This document shows positions 1-6,596 of a stretch of 12,189 bases of DNA, one piece after another. Under the pieces are notes generated by a model. It saw only the letters and a program-made list of their open reading frames with translations, had not been told where the DNA came from and did not search any database. The DNA comes from Verrucomicrobia bacterium UBA1211 (GTDB lineage Bacteria; Verrucomicrobiota; Kiritimatiellia; RFP12; UBA1067). The stretch lies in assembly GCA_002309585.1 (NCBI GenBank), contig DBXN01000024.1, positions 6,384 to 18,572 of the forward strand, written 5' to 3'. Numbering within the stretch: the stretch's first letter is position 1; each line of letters starts with the position of its first letter. Both the position numbers and the translations under genes were made by a program.

Positions 1-563
1 TCGATATCCGGGGTCGGAACCGGAACGCCCGCGCCGAGCGTGACGCCCGTCGCGACCTTCACCTGGCCGCCCTTCAGCAGGAAGTGCTCGATCACGACCT
101 TCTTACCCTCGCCCTCTTTCTTCTCGTCCTTCTTCTCGGCCTCAGGCTCCTTCTTCTCCCCGCCGCCGATGTTGTCCAGCAACGTCTCGAAATTGGATTT
201 GCCCTTGAGCGGCTTCTCATACCGGATCGCCGGGTCGAGGATGGTGATGTCGTTGATGACGATCGTATCCGACTTCAGCGAGGCCAGATCCATCTTCACC
301 GAGATAGTGTTGACCGCGAACATGTCGTTCTCGGAAAACCCTTCGGGATTCCCGATTTTCACCTCTTTGATCGAGAGCGACCCCGTGAAGGGATTCACCC
401 CCACGCTCTCCACCGAGACCGGCACGCCCAACAGCTTAGGCCCCGCCGCCTTGACGATCGGTGAGATGATCAGCGGCAGCGACACCACCAGCGCCACCGC
501 CAGCACAATGACGGCGACCAGCAATCCCACGATGATTTTGAATCCCTTTTTACCTTTTCCCAT
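1..563 (-). CDS. AsmA/DUF748-like membrane-anchored protein, N-terminal part (3' end off window)
   Basis: This frame starts at ATG 561-563, behind an AAGGAGA ribosome site, and stays open for 187 residues to the left edge, so the C-terminus is missing. Residues 1-7 are basic and residues 8-34 form one strong hydrophobic helix (GLLVAVIVLAVALVVSL core). This suggests a single N-terminal membrane anchor with the rest outside the cytoplasm. Residues about 45-128 carry the pattern typical of AsmA-like/DUF748 proteins: a beta-rich stretch with VNPFTG, KIGNPEGF and an ILDPAIRYE-type strand followed by SNFETLLDNI. Residues 135-154 are a Lys/Glu-rich low-complexity linker, and a second beta-rich repeat then begins (HFLLKGGQV). 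Known AsmA-family proteins act in the envelope, in lipid transport or outer-membrane biogenesis. Which role applies here is unknown. The gene follows gnd after 144 bases and may have its own promoter. The family call rests on sequence style, not on a search. Confidence 0.75.
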   Translation of the reverse strand, partial: MGKGKKGFKIIVGLLVAVIVLAVALVVSLPLIISPIVKAAGPKLLGVPVSVESVGVNPFTGSLSIKEVKIGNPEGFSENDMFAVNTISVKMDLASLKSDTIVINDITILDPAIRYEKPLKGKSNFETLLDNIGGGEKKEPEAEKKDEKKEGEGKKVVIEHFLLKGGQVKVATGVTLGAGVPVPTPDI

Positions 564-621
564 TTTTCTTCTCCTTATCCCTTTACCGTCTCGGCTCAAC
601 GCCTCGACACCTCAATCACAC

Positions 622-649
622 AACTTCAGACATCAGCCTCCGGACTTCC
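622..649. repeat. Four degenerate heptads (GACNTCN family)
   Basis: Four consecutive 7-base units fill the gap between gnd and the AsmA-like gene. Units two and four are GACATCA and GACTTCC, and the first is AACTTCA. The third, GCCTCCG, is the most diverged. The same words recur in a similar order at 5201-5228. The block ends 59 bases upstream (gene sense) of the AsmA-like start codon. Confidence 0.7.
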
Positions 650-707
650 GGCGTTTCTTCCGCAACCGGCCGTGCGAAGGGCGACGGTCCAACACCCCAA
701 CGTCCCC

Positions 708-2171
708 CTACACCGTATAGGTCGAGGCGGCGGTGTTGCCCCCGCTCTCGGTCCAGATGTGGTGGTAGAACTGCCCGCGCGGCTTGTCGGTGCGCTCGAA
801 GGTGTGCGCGCCGAAGTAGTCGCGTTGCGCCTGCAGCAGGTTCGCCGGCAGGCGGGCGCTCCGGTACCCGTCGAAATAGTTGAGGGCGGTACTCATCGCC
901 GGCACGGGAATCCCGAGGGCGATCGCCGTCTGGACCACCTCGCGCCACGCCGCCTGCGCCCGGGTGACCACCCTGTTGAAATAGGGGTCCAGCAACAGGT
1001 TCGCCAGATCCGGACGGGCGTCAAACGCCGCCTTGATCTTGCCGAGGAAGCGGGCGCGGATGATGCAACCCTGCCGCCACACGAGGGCGATCTCGCCGTA
1101 ATTCAGATTCCAACCGTACTCCTTCGCGGCTGTCCGCATCAGCTGGTATCCCTGCGCGTAGGAGCAGATCTTGGAGGCGTAAACCGCCTTCTCCAACAGT
1201 TTGACAAAGCGCTTCGCGTCCACCGCCGGCTTTTGGGCGGGTCCTTTCAGGATCTTCGAGGCCGCCACGCGCTCCTCCTTGATCGCCGAGAGGCACCGTG
1301 CGAAGACCGCCTCGGCGATCTGCGGGATCGCCACGCCCAGATCCAGGCCGGCCTGGGAGGTCCACTTGCCTGTCCCCTTCTGCCCCGCCGTGTCGAGGAT
1401 CACATCGACCATCGGCTTGCCGGTTTCCTCATCCGTCTGCGACAGGATATCGGCGGAGATGCCCACAAGGTAACTGTCCAGCTCGCCCTTGTTCCACTTC
1501 GCGAAGACCTTCTGCATCTCCTTCGCGGAAAGCCCCAGCCCGCGCGCCATCAGGTCATACGCCTCGCACATCAGCTGCATGTCGCCGTACTCGATTCCGT
1601 TGTGGACCATCTTGACGAAGTGGCCCGCGCCGTCCGACCCGATCCACTCGCAGCAGGGCGAACCGTCATCCACCTTCGCCGCGATCGCCTGAAGGATCGG
1701 CTTAACATACGGCCACGCCTTCGGATCGCCGCCCGGCATGATGGCAGGCCCTTTCAACGCCCCCTCCTCGCCGCCGGAAACGCCCGTCCCGATGAAACGG
1801 ATCCCCTTCTCCTTCAGCGCCTTCGTCCGGCGGATCGTGTCGGGGAAGTGACTGTTGCCGCCGTCGATCAGAATGTCACCCTTCTCCAGCACCGGCAGCA
1901 ACGTCTCGATCGTCTGGTCCACCGCCGCGCCGGCCTTGACCATCATCATGATCCGGCGGGGCTTTTTCAGGCTGGCCGCCAGCTCCTGCACCGAATGGCA
2001 CCCAATCAGCTTCTTGCCCGCGCCGCGCCCGTTGATGAAGGCGTCAACCTTCGCCACCGTCCGGTTGAAGCACGCCACCGTATACCCTTTGCTCTCCATA
2101 TTCAGGATCAGGTTCTCACCCATCACCGCCAAACCGATCAGACCGATATCCGCTTTCTTCGCCATCTTCAT
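708..2171 (-). CDS. gnd: 6-phosphogluconate dehydrogenase (decarboxylating)
   Basis: The product (487 residues, normal for the family) oxidatively decarboxylates 6-phosphogluconate to ribulose 5-phosphate and reduces NADP, or NAD in some relatives, in the oxidative pentose phosphate pathway. The N-terminal Rossmann motif GLAVMGEN is at residues 13-20 and SGGEEGA is at 132-138. The catalytic segment FVKMVHNGIEYG places the Lys, Asn and Glu at about 187, 191 and 194. The family signature ILDTAGQKGTGKWT ends at about 271, and the C-terminal YFDGYRSARLP and FYHHIWT segments are present. The start at 2169-2171 is chosen because AGAGGAAG lies just upstream. ATG 2163-2165 is a close alternative, and ATG 2196-2198 would put a non-family extension before the Rossmann fold. 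The gene lies 36 bases after the SDR gene and is probably co-transcribed with it. All expected key residues are visible. Confidence 0.97.
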   Translation of the reverse strand: MKMAKKADIGLIGLAVMGENLILNMESKGYTVACFNRTVAKVDAFINGRGAGKKLIGCHSVQELAASLKKPRRIMMMVKAGAAVDQTIETLLPVLEKGDILIDGGNSHFPDTIRRTKALKEKGIRFIGTGVSGGEEGALKGPAIMPGGDPKAWPYVKPILQAIAAKVDDGSPCCEWIGSDGAGHFVKMVHNGIEYGDMQLMCEAYDLMARGLGLSAKEMQKVFAKWNKGELDSYLVGISADILSQTDEETGKPMVDVILDTAGQKGTGKWTSQAGLDLGVAIPQIAEAVFARCLSAIKEERVAASKILKGPAQKPAVDAKRFVKLLEKAVYASKICSYAQGYQLMRTAAKEYGWNLNYGEIALVWRQGCIIRARFLGKIKAAFDARPDLANLLLDPYFNRVVTRAQAAWREVVQTAIALGIPVPAMSTALNYFDGYRSARLPANLLQAQRDYFGAHTFERTDKPRGQFYHHIWTESGGNTAASTYTV

Positions 2172-2207
2172 GTGTCTTCCTCTTTCGAATGTTCTCAATA
2201 AACCTTC

Positions 2208-3065
2208 CTAAACCCCGCTGTAGGCGGCAAACCCGCCGTCGATCGGCACCACCACGCCCGTCACGAAGCCCGCGGCCTGGTCGGAGACCAGCCACAGCAA
2301 CGCGCCAAGCAGGTCCTGTGGCTCGCCGAAGTGGCCCATCGGCGTGTGCGCCAGAATCTTCTCGGAACGGGGCGTCAGCGAACCGTCAGGATTCGTCAGC
2401 AACGCCCGGTTCTGGTTGGTCAGGAAGAAACCCGGCGCGATCGCGTTCACGCGGATGCCCGCCTTCGCCATGTGCACCGACATCCACTGGGTAAAGTTGC
2501 TCACCGCCGCCTTCGCCGCGCTGTAGGCGGGAATCTTGGTGAGGGGACGGAAGGCGTTCATGGATGAGACATTGATGATCACGCCCTTGCGGTTCGCCGC
2601 CATCTTCTTCGTAAAGGCCTGGGTCGGCAGCAGCGTCCCGAGGACATTCAGGTTGAAGACAAACTCAATCCCCTTCGGATCAAGGTCATAGAAGGTCACG
2701 AAATCGCGATGTTCGTTCAGCAGGTCATCGGGATTCAGATACTCCATCGCCGTCGTGCCTTTGGGATGGTTTCCGCCCGCGCCGTTCAGCAGGATGTCCA
2801 CCGGACCGAGCTTCGCCTCGACCTCCGCGTTCGCGGCCGCCAGACTCGCCGAATCCAACACATTGCACGCCACCGCGATCGCCTTCCCGCCGGCCGCCGT
2901 GATCGCGTCCGCAACCGCCTGCGCCGCCTCCAGCTTCAGATCGGCCACCGCCACCGCCGCGCCGCACTCCGCCAACGCCTTCGCCATGCAGCTGCACAGC
3001 ACGCCGCCGCCACCGGTCACCACCGCGACCCGCCCTGTCAAATCCACCTTAAAGGGTACCGCCAT
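2208..3065 (-). CDS. uxuB: SDR-family D-mannonate oxidoreductase (fructuronate reductase type)
   Basis: This 285-residue short-chain dehydrogenase resembles the SDR-type D-mannonate oxidoreductases (Bacillus UxuB/YjmF type), which interconvert D-fructuronate and D-mannonate in hexuronate catabolism. These are unrelated to the long-chain E. coli UxuB. Visible features are the coenzyme motif TGGGGVLCSCMAKAL (residues 17-31), NGAG (94-97) followed by GNHPKGTT, and NLNVLGTLLPTQ (138-149). They also include catalytic Ser in INVSSMNAF (164-172), the YSAAK pair Tyr181 and Lys185, and the C-terminal VTGVVVPIDGGFAAYSGV. The TGxxxGxG glycines are partly replaced by Val and Cys, which I recall as normal for this subgroup. 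AAGGAG precedes ATG 3063-3065. It is the first gene of a likely operon with gnd. Both enzymes handle sugar acids, so a role in uronate or gluconate use is plausible. A different polyol or sugar-acid substrate remains possible. Confidence 0.85.
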   Translation of the reverse strand: MAVPFKVDLTGRVAVVTGGGGVLCSCMAKALAECGAAVAVADLKLEAAQAVADAITAAGGKAIAVACNVLDSASLAAANAEVEAKLGPVDILLNGAGGNHPKGTTAMEYLNPDDLLNEHRDFVTFYDLDPKGIEFVFNLNVLGTLLPTQAFTKKMAANRKGVIINVSSMNAFRPLTKIPAYSAAKAAVSNFTQWMSVHMAKAGIRVNAIAPGFFLTNQNRALLTNPDGSLTPRSEKILAHTPMGHFGEPQDLLGALLWLVSDQAAGFVTGVVVPIDGGFAAYSGV

Positions 3066-3080
3066 TTCCGCTCCTTCCGA

Positions 3081-3096
3081 CCGCCTTTCAAGACGG
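3081..3096 (-). other. Small leader hairpin upstream of the SDR gene
   Basis: On the minus strand CCGTCT and AGGCGG pair (one G-T pair) around a TGAA tetraloop, directly before the AAGGAG ribosome site of the SDR gene. It lies in the predicted 5' leader. It may be incidental, since no flanking regulatory sequence is recognised. Confidence 0.3.
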
Positions 3097-3117
3097 CCTT
3101 TTCAAATAAATGCAAAC

Positions 3118-3147
3118 AGTATACCAAAGCCCCCGCCCCTACGCCAA
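3118..3147 (-). promoter_or_regulatory. Predicted sigma70-type promoter for the SDR-gnd operon
   Basis: On the minus strand there is a -35 TTGGCG (3142-3147), an 18-base spacer and a -10 TATACT (3118-3123, five of six matches). This would give a leader of about 45 bases before the SDR start. The -35 box is weak, so the call rests mainly on the -10 and its position. Confidence 0.5.
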
Positions 3148-3166
3148 CCGTTTTATCAATGGTGCG

Positions 3167-3198
3167 GTGGTTGGGTGGTTAGGTAGTTGGGTGGTTAG
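3167..3198. repeat. GGTTRGGT octad array, 4 units
   Basis: Four exact-length 8-base units of the form GTGGTTRG (one with GTAG) run from 3167 to 3198. The nearest edge is 102 bases upstream of the SDR start codon and 19 bases outside its -35 box. The G-rich strand is the template strand of the SDR gene. The same octads recur at 5090-5108, 5163-5201 and, inverted, at 9693-9716. Confidence 0.85.
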
Positions 3199-3211
3199 TC
3201 GTTAGTGGGCG

Positions 3212-3239
3212 CTCAACTCTCAACGCTCAACCCTCAACA
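3212..3239. repeat. CTCAACN heptad array, 4 units
   Basis: Four perfect 7-base units CTCAACN (N = T, G, C, A in turn) occur here. The reverse complement, NGTTGAG, belongs to the RYTGANN family found at 5115-5156. The same orientation recurs at 9642-9683. Confidence 0.85.
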
Positions 3240-3295
3240 GCCCCCGCCCCACGTTACCCTCATTTTCATTCCCGCGCTCACGCGGGCGGGGGGCT
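3239..3295. other. GC-rich inverted repeat with nested hairpin, possible terminator
   Basis: An outer inverted repeat pairs AGCCCCCGCCC (3239-3249) with GGGCGGGGGGCT (3284-3295), with one bulged G. Nested within it, CCCGCG and CGCGGG (3271-3276 and 3281-3286) form a 6-bp stem with a CTCA loop that competes for the same bases. TTTT follows only on the plus strand, where no upstream gene exists. It lies about 60 bases past the 3' end of the minus-strand hydrolase gene and could end that transcript without a U-run. Function is uncertain. Confidence 0.4.
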
Positions 3296-3347
3296 TTTAA
3301 CCTTTTCATCTTTTAACCTTCCTTCCCTTCCCCGTTCCCCATTCCCC
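3295..3347. repeat. TTTTMAYC-type octads followed by NTTCCCC heptads
   Basis: Three octads (TTTTAACC, TTTTCATC, TTTTAACC, 3295-3318) and one TTCCTTCC are followed by three heptads CTTCCCC, GTTCCCC and ATTCCCC (3327-3347). Nearly the same heptad trio occurs at 5292-5312. The block ends 9 bases from the 3' end of the nucleoside-hydrolase-like gene. Confidence 0.8.
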
Positions 3348-3356
3348 TCTTATTTT

Positions 3357-4988
3357 CTACAGTCCTTGGATCAGCGTGGTGATGGCGCGGGTCATCGCCT
3401 CGTCGTAAGCGGATTCGTCAACGATGTCGATAATGAAGCGCCCCGTCTCTTTCACTGACGGTTTCCAGGCCGTGCGGCCCTCTTCCGTGCAGGTAACTTC
3501 GATAGGGATAAAACGGCAAACCGCTTTGCCGGTGTCCCCGCCGAGCCGGACGAGTGTGCCGTCGCACTGAACGGCCAATCCCGCCGCGTGAAGGAAACCG
3601 GCGGTACACCACATGTTGCGGTTCTCCCGGCCGAAGGCCATGCAGGCGAGAGGGTCAACCGGTCCCTCGATCATCTTCAGCCACTCCGTCGCAGGACGCT
3701 TGCCCAACACCCCCACGAAGTAGTTGAGCGTTTCGGGGCGCGCGTAAGCGAAGGCCCTGTCCTGACGGAAGACCCAATAGCTCCCGTTCCGTCCGCGTTT
3801 GCCGGGCTGATGGAAACACGGCAGCCAGTAGATCGGGCACGGCAATCCGAAAATCCGCGCGTAAGGTTTGGGGTCAAGTTTCACGTTCCATTCCATCTCG
3901 CCGCTGTCATCCGCGTTTCCCGCATTGAGGTAAATACCCTTCACCTTCGTCCTGAACAGCTCCGGCCAAAGCGTCCCCGCCTCGGCAACATCGCTGCACG
4001 CCCCGATGACATGGATGGTGACCGGCTCTCTCGCCTCCTCAAGCGTCTTCTTCAGAAGCACGAGACCCGACCGCAGCGGAAGCCCCGTCTTCTTGGGCTG
4101 TCCCACACCGGTCGGGACCGCCAGCCCCGTAATCCAGTTCAACTGCGCGACAGCGGCGACATCGGGTTGCGACTCCTCCCCCTGCCGTCGCGGATAGTCG
4201 ATCAGCACGCCGCGCAGGTCGATCGCACCGTGCTTCGCGAGGGCGAACTGGACGGCGAGGTCCCAATGGTCGTCCGGATCGCCGTGCGGACGGAAAAGGT
4301 CCGTCACATGGAGCGTCGGCGCGCCATTCCCCCTTACGCGGTCGAGCGCGTCCAGCGGCTCCGCCGCCTTCGTCCCGGCGGGAGCCCGTTCAAGTGCGAA
4401 ACGGTCGATGAGCAGGGTGCGGTCTTCGGGTCTTCCCGCCACGCCGTAGATGCGGATCGTGTAGCGTGTTCCCGCCTCCAGCGCCAGATCGTAAACCGCC
4501 CGGCGGAAAGCGTGGTCATGCGTGGCGAAGGCGATGCGGGGAAGCTCGACGCGCTTCGTCCCGTCGCTGACCGATACCCCCACCTCTCCGGCGGAAGGGT
4601 GGTAATCGTACCGCGTCGCGTAGAGAAAGGAGAGTTTGTGGTTTCCGCTTTCGGCGACCGTCACGGTCTGCTCGATGAAACTGGAAGCATCGTCGGCATC
4701 CTGCATCTGCACGAACGCCGTCCACTCCCCTTCGATGTCGGGCCGCCATGTCGTGCCGCCGCGTTTCGACAGCCCCGCGTGGCCGCCCCCGGTCCATCCC
4801 CCGGCCTTCACCTTGCCGTCGGCGAACCATCCCCAGCTTCCGCCGTGATCGGCACATTCGCTGACCTCAAAACCCGGATTCGCCAACAGGTTCGGCCGCC
4901 CGAACGGACCGACCCCCTCCGCGCCGACATGGAAAACGGATCCACAGACAAGGACCATCCAAACGGTACCGAATGCGCCTGCTCTCAT
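3357..4988 (-). CDS. Exported nucleoside-hydrolase-like protein with N-terminal jelly-roll-like domain
   Basis: The 543-residue product starts at ATG 4986-4988, behind AAAGGAG with 8-base spacing. A longer frame from 5048 would begin almost at the predicted transcription start, so it is rejected. Residues 1-24 form a signal peptide, so the protein is likely exported. Residues about 30-205 open with NLLANPGFEVSE and continue as a beta-rich, carbohydrate-binding-like region. Residues about 225-543 resemble the inosine-uridine nucleoside hydrolase superfamily. HGDPDDHWDLAVQFAL (residues 236-251) aligns with the Ca-binding DxDPGxDDAxAL motif, with DD changed to HW. PVTIHVIGACSDVAEA matches the strand before the usual GPLTNLA. 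EWNVKLDPKPYARIF (366-380) matches the family's EfNixxDPeAA motif. Relatives cleave N-ribosyl bonds using calcium. Given the altered Asp cluster and the export signal, the substrate here is unknown. The gene is a single transcription unit between repeat-filled gaps. Confidence 0.8.
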   Translation of the reverse strand: MRAGAFGTVWMVLVCGSVFHVGAEGVGPFGRPNLLANPGFEVSECADHGGSWGWFADGKVKAGGWTGGGHAGLSKRGGTTWRPDIEGEWTAFVQMQDADDASSFIEQTVTVAESGNHKLSFLYATRYDYHPSAGEVGVSVSDGTKRVELPRIAFATHDHAFRRAVYDLALEAGTRYTIRIYGVAGRPEDRTLLIDRFALERAPAGTKAAEPLDALDRVRGNGAPTLHVTDLFRPHGDPDDHWDLAVQFALAKHGAIDLRGVLIDYPRRQGEESQPDVAAVAQLNWITGLAVPTGVGQPKKTGLPLRSGLVLLKKTLEEAREPVTIHVIGACSDVAEAGTLWPELFRTKVKGIYLNAGNADDSGEMEWNVKLDPKPYARIFGLPCPIYWLPCFHQPGKRGRNGSYWVFRQDRAFAYARPETLNYFVGVLGKRPATEWLKMIEGPVDPLACMAFGRENRNMWCTAGFLHAAGLAVQCDGTLVRLGGDTGKAVCRFIPIEVTCTEEGRTAWKPSVKETGRFIIDIVDESAYDEAMTRAITTLIQGL

Positions 4989-5050
4989 GGTCACGGCTCC
5001 TTTCGCCATCCTCCCGGATTCAAGACCCTGTTTGGGCCTTCTCGTCATCA

Positions 5051-5079
5051 GTTGTAGTGAACCGCCCCTCCGGTGTCAA
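5051..5079 (-). promoter_or_regulatory. Sigma70-type promoter for the nucleoside-hydrolase-like gene
   Basis: On the minus strand there is a perfect -35 TTGACA (5074-5079), a 17-base spacer and a -10 TACAAC (5051-5056). Transcription would start near 5044, giving a leader of about 55 bases before ATG 4988. This also supports that start over the in-frame ATG at 5048. Confidence 0.7.
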
Positions 5080-5089
5080 GGGGAAAGAT

Positions 5090-5108
5090 GGTTAGGTGGT
5101 TGGGTGGT
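5090..5108. repeat. GGTTRGGT octads, 2.4 units
   Basis: GGTTAGGT and GGTTGGGT plus a partial third unit occur here. The block begins 102 bases upstream of the hydrolase-like start codon, the same distance as the octad block ahead of the SDR gene, and 10 bases outside the -35 box. Confidence 0.75.
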
Positions 5109-5114
5109 GTGAAA

Positions 5115-5156
5115 ACTGAATACTGAGCATTGATCACTGAAGATTGAACACTTGAG
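5115..5156. repeat. RYTGANN heptad array, 6 units
   Basis: Six contiguous 7-base units occur here, including ACTGAAT, ACTGAGC, ATTGATC and ATTGAAC. The last, ACTTGAG, is shifted by one base. It is the opposite strand sense of the CTCAAC heptads at 3212-3239 and 9642-9683. Confidence 0.85.
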
Positions 5157-5162
5157 AGGAAC

Positions 5163-5201
5163 GGTTAGGTGGTTGGGTGGTTGGGTGGTTAGGCGGTTTG
5201 G
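5163..5201. repeat. GGTTRGGT octad array, about 5 units
   Basis: Units are GGTTAGGT, GGTTGGGT twice, GGTTAGGC and a 7-base GGTTTGG. This is the longest run of the octad family in the window. With paired G-runs it could form two-layer G-quadruplexes on the plus strand. Confidence 0.85.
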
Positions 5202-5312
5202 ACTTCGGACTTCAGACATCAGACTTCCGTTCCCTTATCTTTTCATTCTACACTCTTCATTCTCTCTCGTCACTCGTCGCCCGTCACTCCCCTTCCCTGT
5301 TCCCCATTCCCC
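5201..5312. repeat. Composite heptad array, 16 units in unbroken 7-base phase
   Basis: Exactly sixteen 7-base units run from 5201 to 5312. Four GACNTCN units come first. TCATTCT then appears twice, 14 bases apart. CTCTCGT, CACTCGT, CGCCCGT and CACTCCC follow at 5264-5291, and CTTCCCT, GTTCCCC and ATTCCCC at 5292-5312. Adjacent units resemble one another while the vocabulary changes, and the 7-base phase never slips. The related heptads at 9579-9613 occur in the same order on the opposite strand. Confidence 0.8.
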
Positions 5313-5322
5313 CTTTTCGCTA

Positions 5323-5352
5323 TTGACGGCGGAGGCGGTTTTGGGGAATACT
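5323..5352 (+). promoter_or_regulatory. Predicted sigma70-type promoter for the glycosyltransferase gene
   Basis: There is a -35 TTGACG (5323-5328), an 18-base spacer and a -10 AATACT (5347-5352, four of six). It begins right after the repeat mosaic ends. The leader would be about 50 bases to ATG 5409. Confidence 0.5.
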
Positions 5353-5408
5353 GGTGGTGAACGGTGGAAGTGCGGAGTATGCGGAATCGAATGAAGCGGG
5401 TTTAACCG

Positions 5409-6587
5409 ATGGTGGTTTGGATCGTCAATCCTTTTGACAACCTCCCTTTGGAGGGGTATCGGCCGCAGCGTTACTGGCTGATGGCGCGGGCGTTTGTCCG
5501 GGCGGGCCATACGGTGACGGTGTGGACCAGCGATTTCTCCCACGCGCTGAAGGCGAAGCGCATTCTGCGTAACGCCCCGCCGCCGGAGCCGGACGGGACG
5601 ATCCGCACGGAGGAGGGTTTCCGGGTGGTGTTGATCGGGGCCCCGCCCTACCGGCGGAACATCAGTCTGACGCGCGTCCGCTCCCACCGCATCCTGGCGA
5701 AGCGGTGGCTGGCGCGGGCGGCCTCCGAACCGCCGCCGGACGTCACCATCGCATCCTCGCCCCCCCTCTCCCTCTGCGCCGCGGTCCGGCGTTTCTGCGC
5801 CGACCGCCGCCTGCCGTTCGTGATCGATGTGATGGACGCCTGGCCCGAGAATTTCGAGCGGGTTGTTCCCCGCTGGATCCTGACGCCGCTCCGCCGCGCC
5901 GCGCGGGCGAACTATCGCGGGGCGACGGCGATTACGGTCGTCGCAGAGCGTTACGCCGAACTGGTCAAGGCATACGGTGCCACCGCGCCGGTCGGCCTGT
6001 TCCACCACGGCATTGAGCGGGACGAACCCCTTCCGCGCGCGGCCGAACCCCCTTCCGGTCTGACCCTGGCCTACGTGGGCAACATGGGGAAATCGTATGA
6101 CCTGGAGACGGTGATCGAGGCGGTGAAGTCGATGGCGGACGTGCGGCTTGAGCTGGCCGGCGCGGGCCCCGACGAGGCACGGTTGCGTGAACGGGCCGGA
6201 ACGTGCGAACGGATCCGGTTCCGGGGCCAGCTGGACGGCGAGGCGCTACGCGCGATGCTGGCGGCGTGCGACGCGGGGGTGGTCCCGATGTTCGCCGACG
6301 CCTGTGTCGGCATCCCGTACAAACTCGCCGACTATGCGGCGGCGGGCCTTCCGGTCCTGAACACCCTCCAGGGCGAGGCGGAGAAACTGATCGCGGCGTG
6401 CGGCGCGGGCATCACCTACCGCACGGGTAGCCCCGAGGCGTTCCGCGCGGCGGTCGAACAGCTGAAAAGAGCCGACCGCGCACGGATGACCGACGGCGCA
6501 CGGAAACTGGCGGAGCGGTTCGACGCCCAAACCATCTATCCCGCATTCGTCTCGTTCGTGGAGGCGAACGCGGGCAAGCGCCGATAA
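5409..6587 (+). CDS. GT4-type glycosyltransferase (WbuB-like)
   Basis: The 392-residue product is a GT-B fold transferase. It would move a sugar from a nucleotide-sugar donor to a glycan or lipid acceptor at the cytoplasmic face of the membrane, as in O-antigen or exopolysaccharide synthesis. The N-terminal acceptor-side domain begins WIVNPFDNLPLEGYRPQRYW, includes RAGHTVTVWTSDF (residues 31-43) and DVMDAWPENF (140-149), and ends near GLFHHGIE (196-203). The C-terminal donor-side domain begins LAYVGNMGKSYDLETVIEA (220-238). It includes LELAGAGPDEARLR and YKLADYAAAGLPVLN (304-318), where Glu of the usual EX7E pattern is replaced by Asp. The start is fixed by an in-frame TAA at 5403-5405. No good ribosome site precedes it. 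The gene stands alone, so acceptor and sugar cannot be named. Confidence 0.88.
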   Translation: MVVWIVNPFDNLPLEGYRPQRYWLMARAFVRAGHTVTVWTSDFSHALKAKRILRNAPPPEPDGTIRTEEGFRVVLIGAPPYRRNISLTRVRSHRILAKRWLARAASEPPPDVTIASSPPLSLCAAVRRFCADRRLPFVIDVMDAWPENFERVVPRWILTPLRRAARANYRGATAITVVAERYAELVKAYGATAPVGLFHHGIERDEPLPRAAEPPSGLTLAYVGNMGKSYDLETVIEAVKSMADVRLELAGAGPDEARLRERAGTCERIRFRGQLDGEALRAMLAACDAGVVPMFADACVGIPYKLADYAAAGLPVLNTLQGEAEKLIAACGAGITYRTGSPEAFRAAVEQLKRADRARMTDGARKLAERFDAQTIYPAFVSFVEANAGKRR

Positions 6588-6596
6588 TCCCTTCCT

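Noticed and set aside
672..2201. Long plus-strand open frame antisense to gnd
   Set aside because: It overlaps a well-supported 6PGDH gene, has no family motifs and is Arg/His/Leu-rich, as expected for the shadow of a GC-rich gene.
3588..5057. Plus-strand frame of 489 codons antisense to the nucleoside-hydrolase-like gene
   Set aside because: It has no recognisable motif, an Arg/Pro-rich shadow composition and no start context. The minus-strand frame has a promoter, a ribosome site and a signal peptide.
5235..6008. Minus-strand frame covering the second repeat mosaic and the glycosyltransferase start
   Set aside because: It is built partly from heptad repeats and partly from the antisense of a real gene, with no motif or ribosome site supporting it.
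6588..6596. Shared bidirectional terminator between the two convergent genes
   Set aside because: Only 9 bases separate the stops, and no stem-loop with a T-run was found around them.
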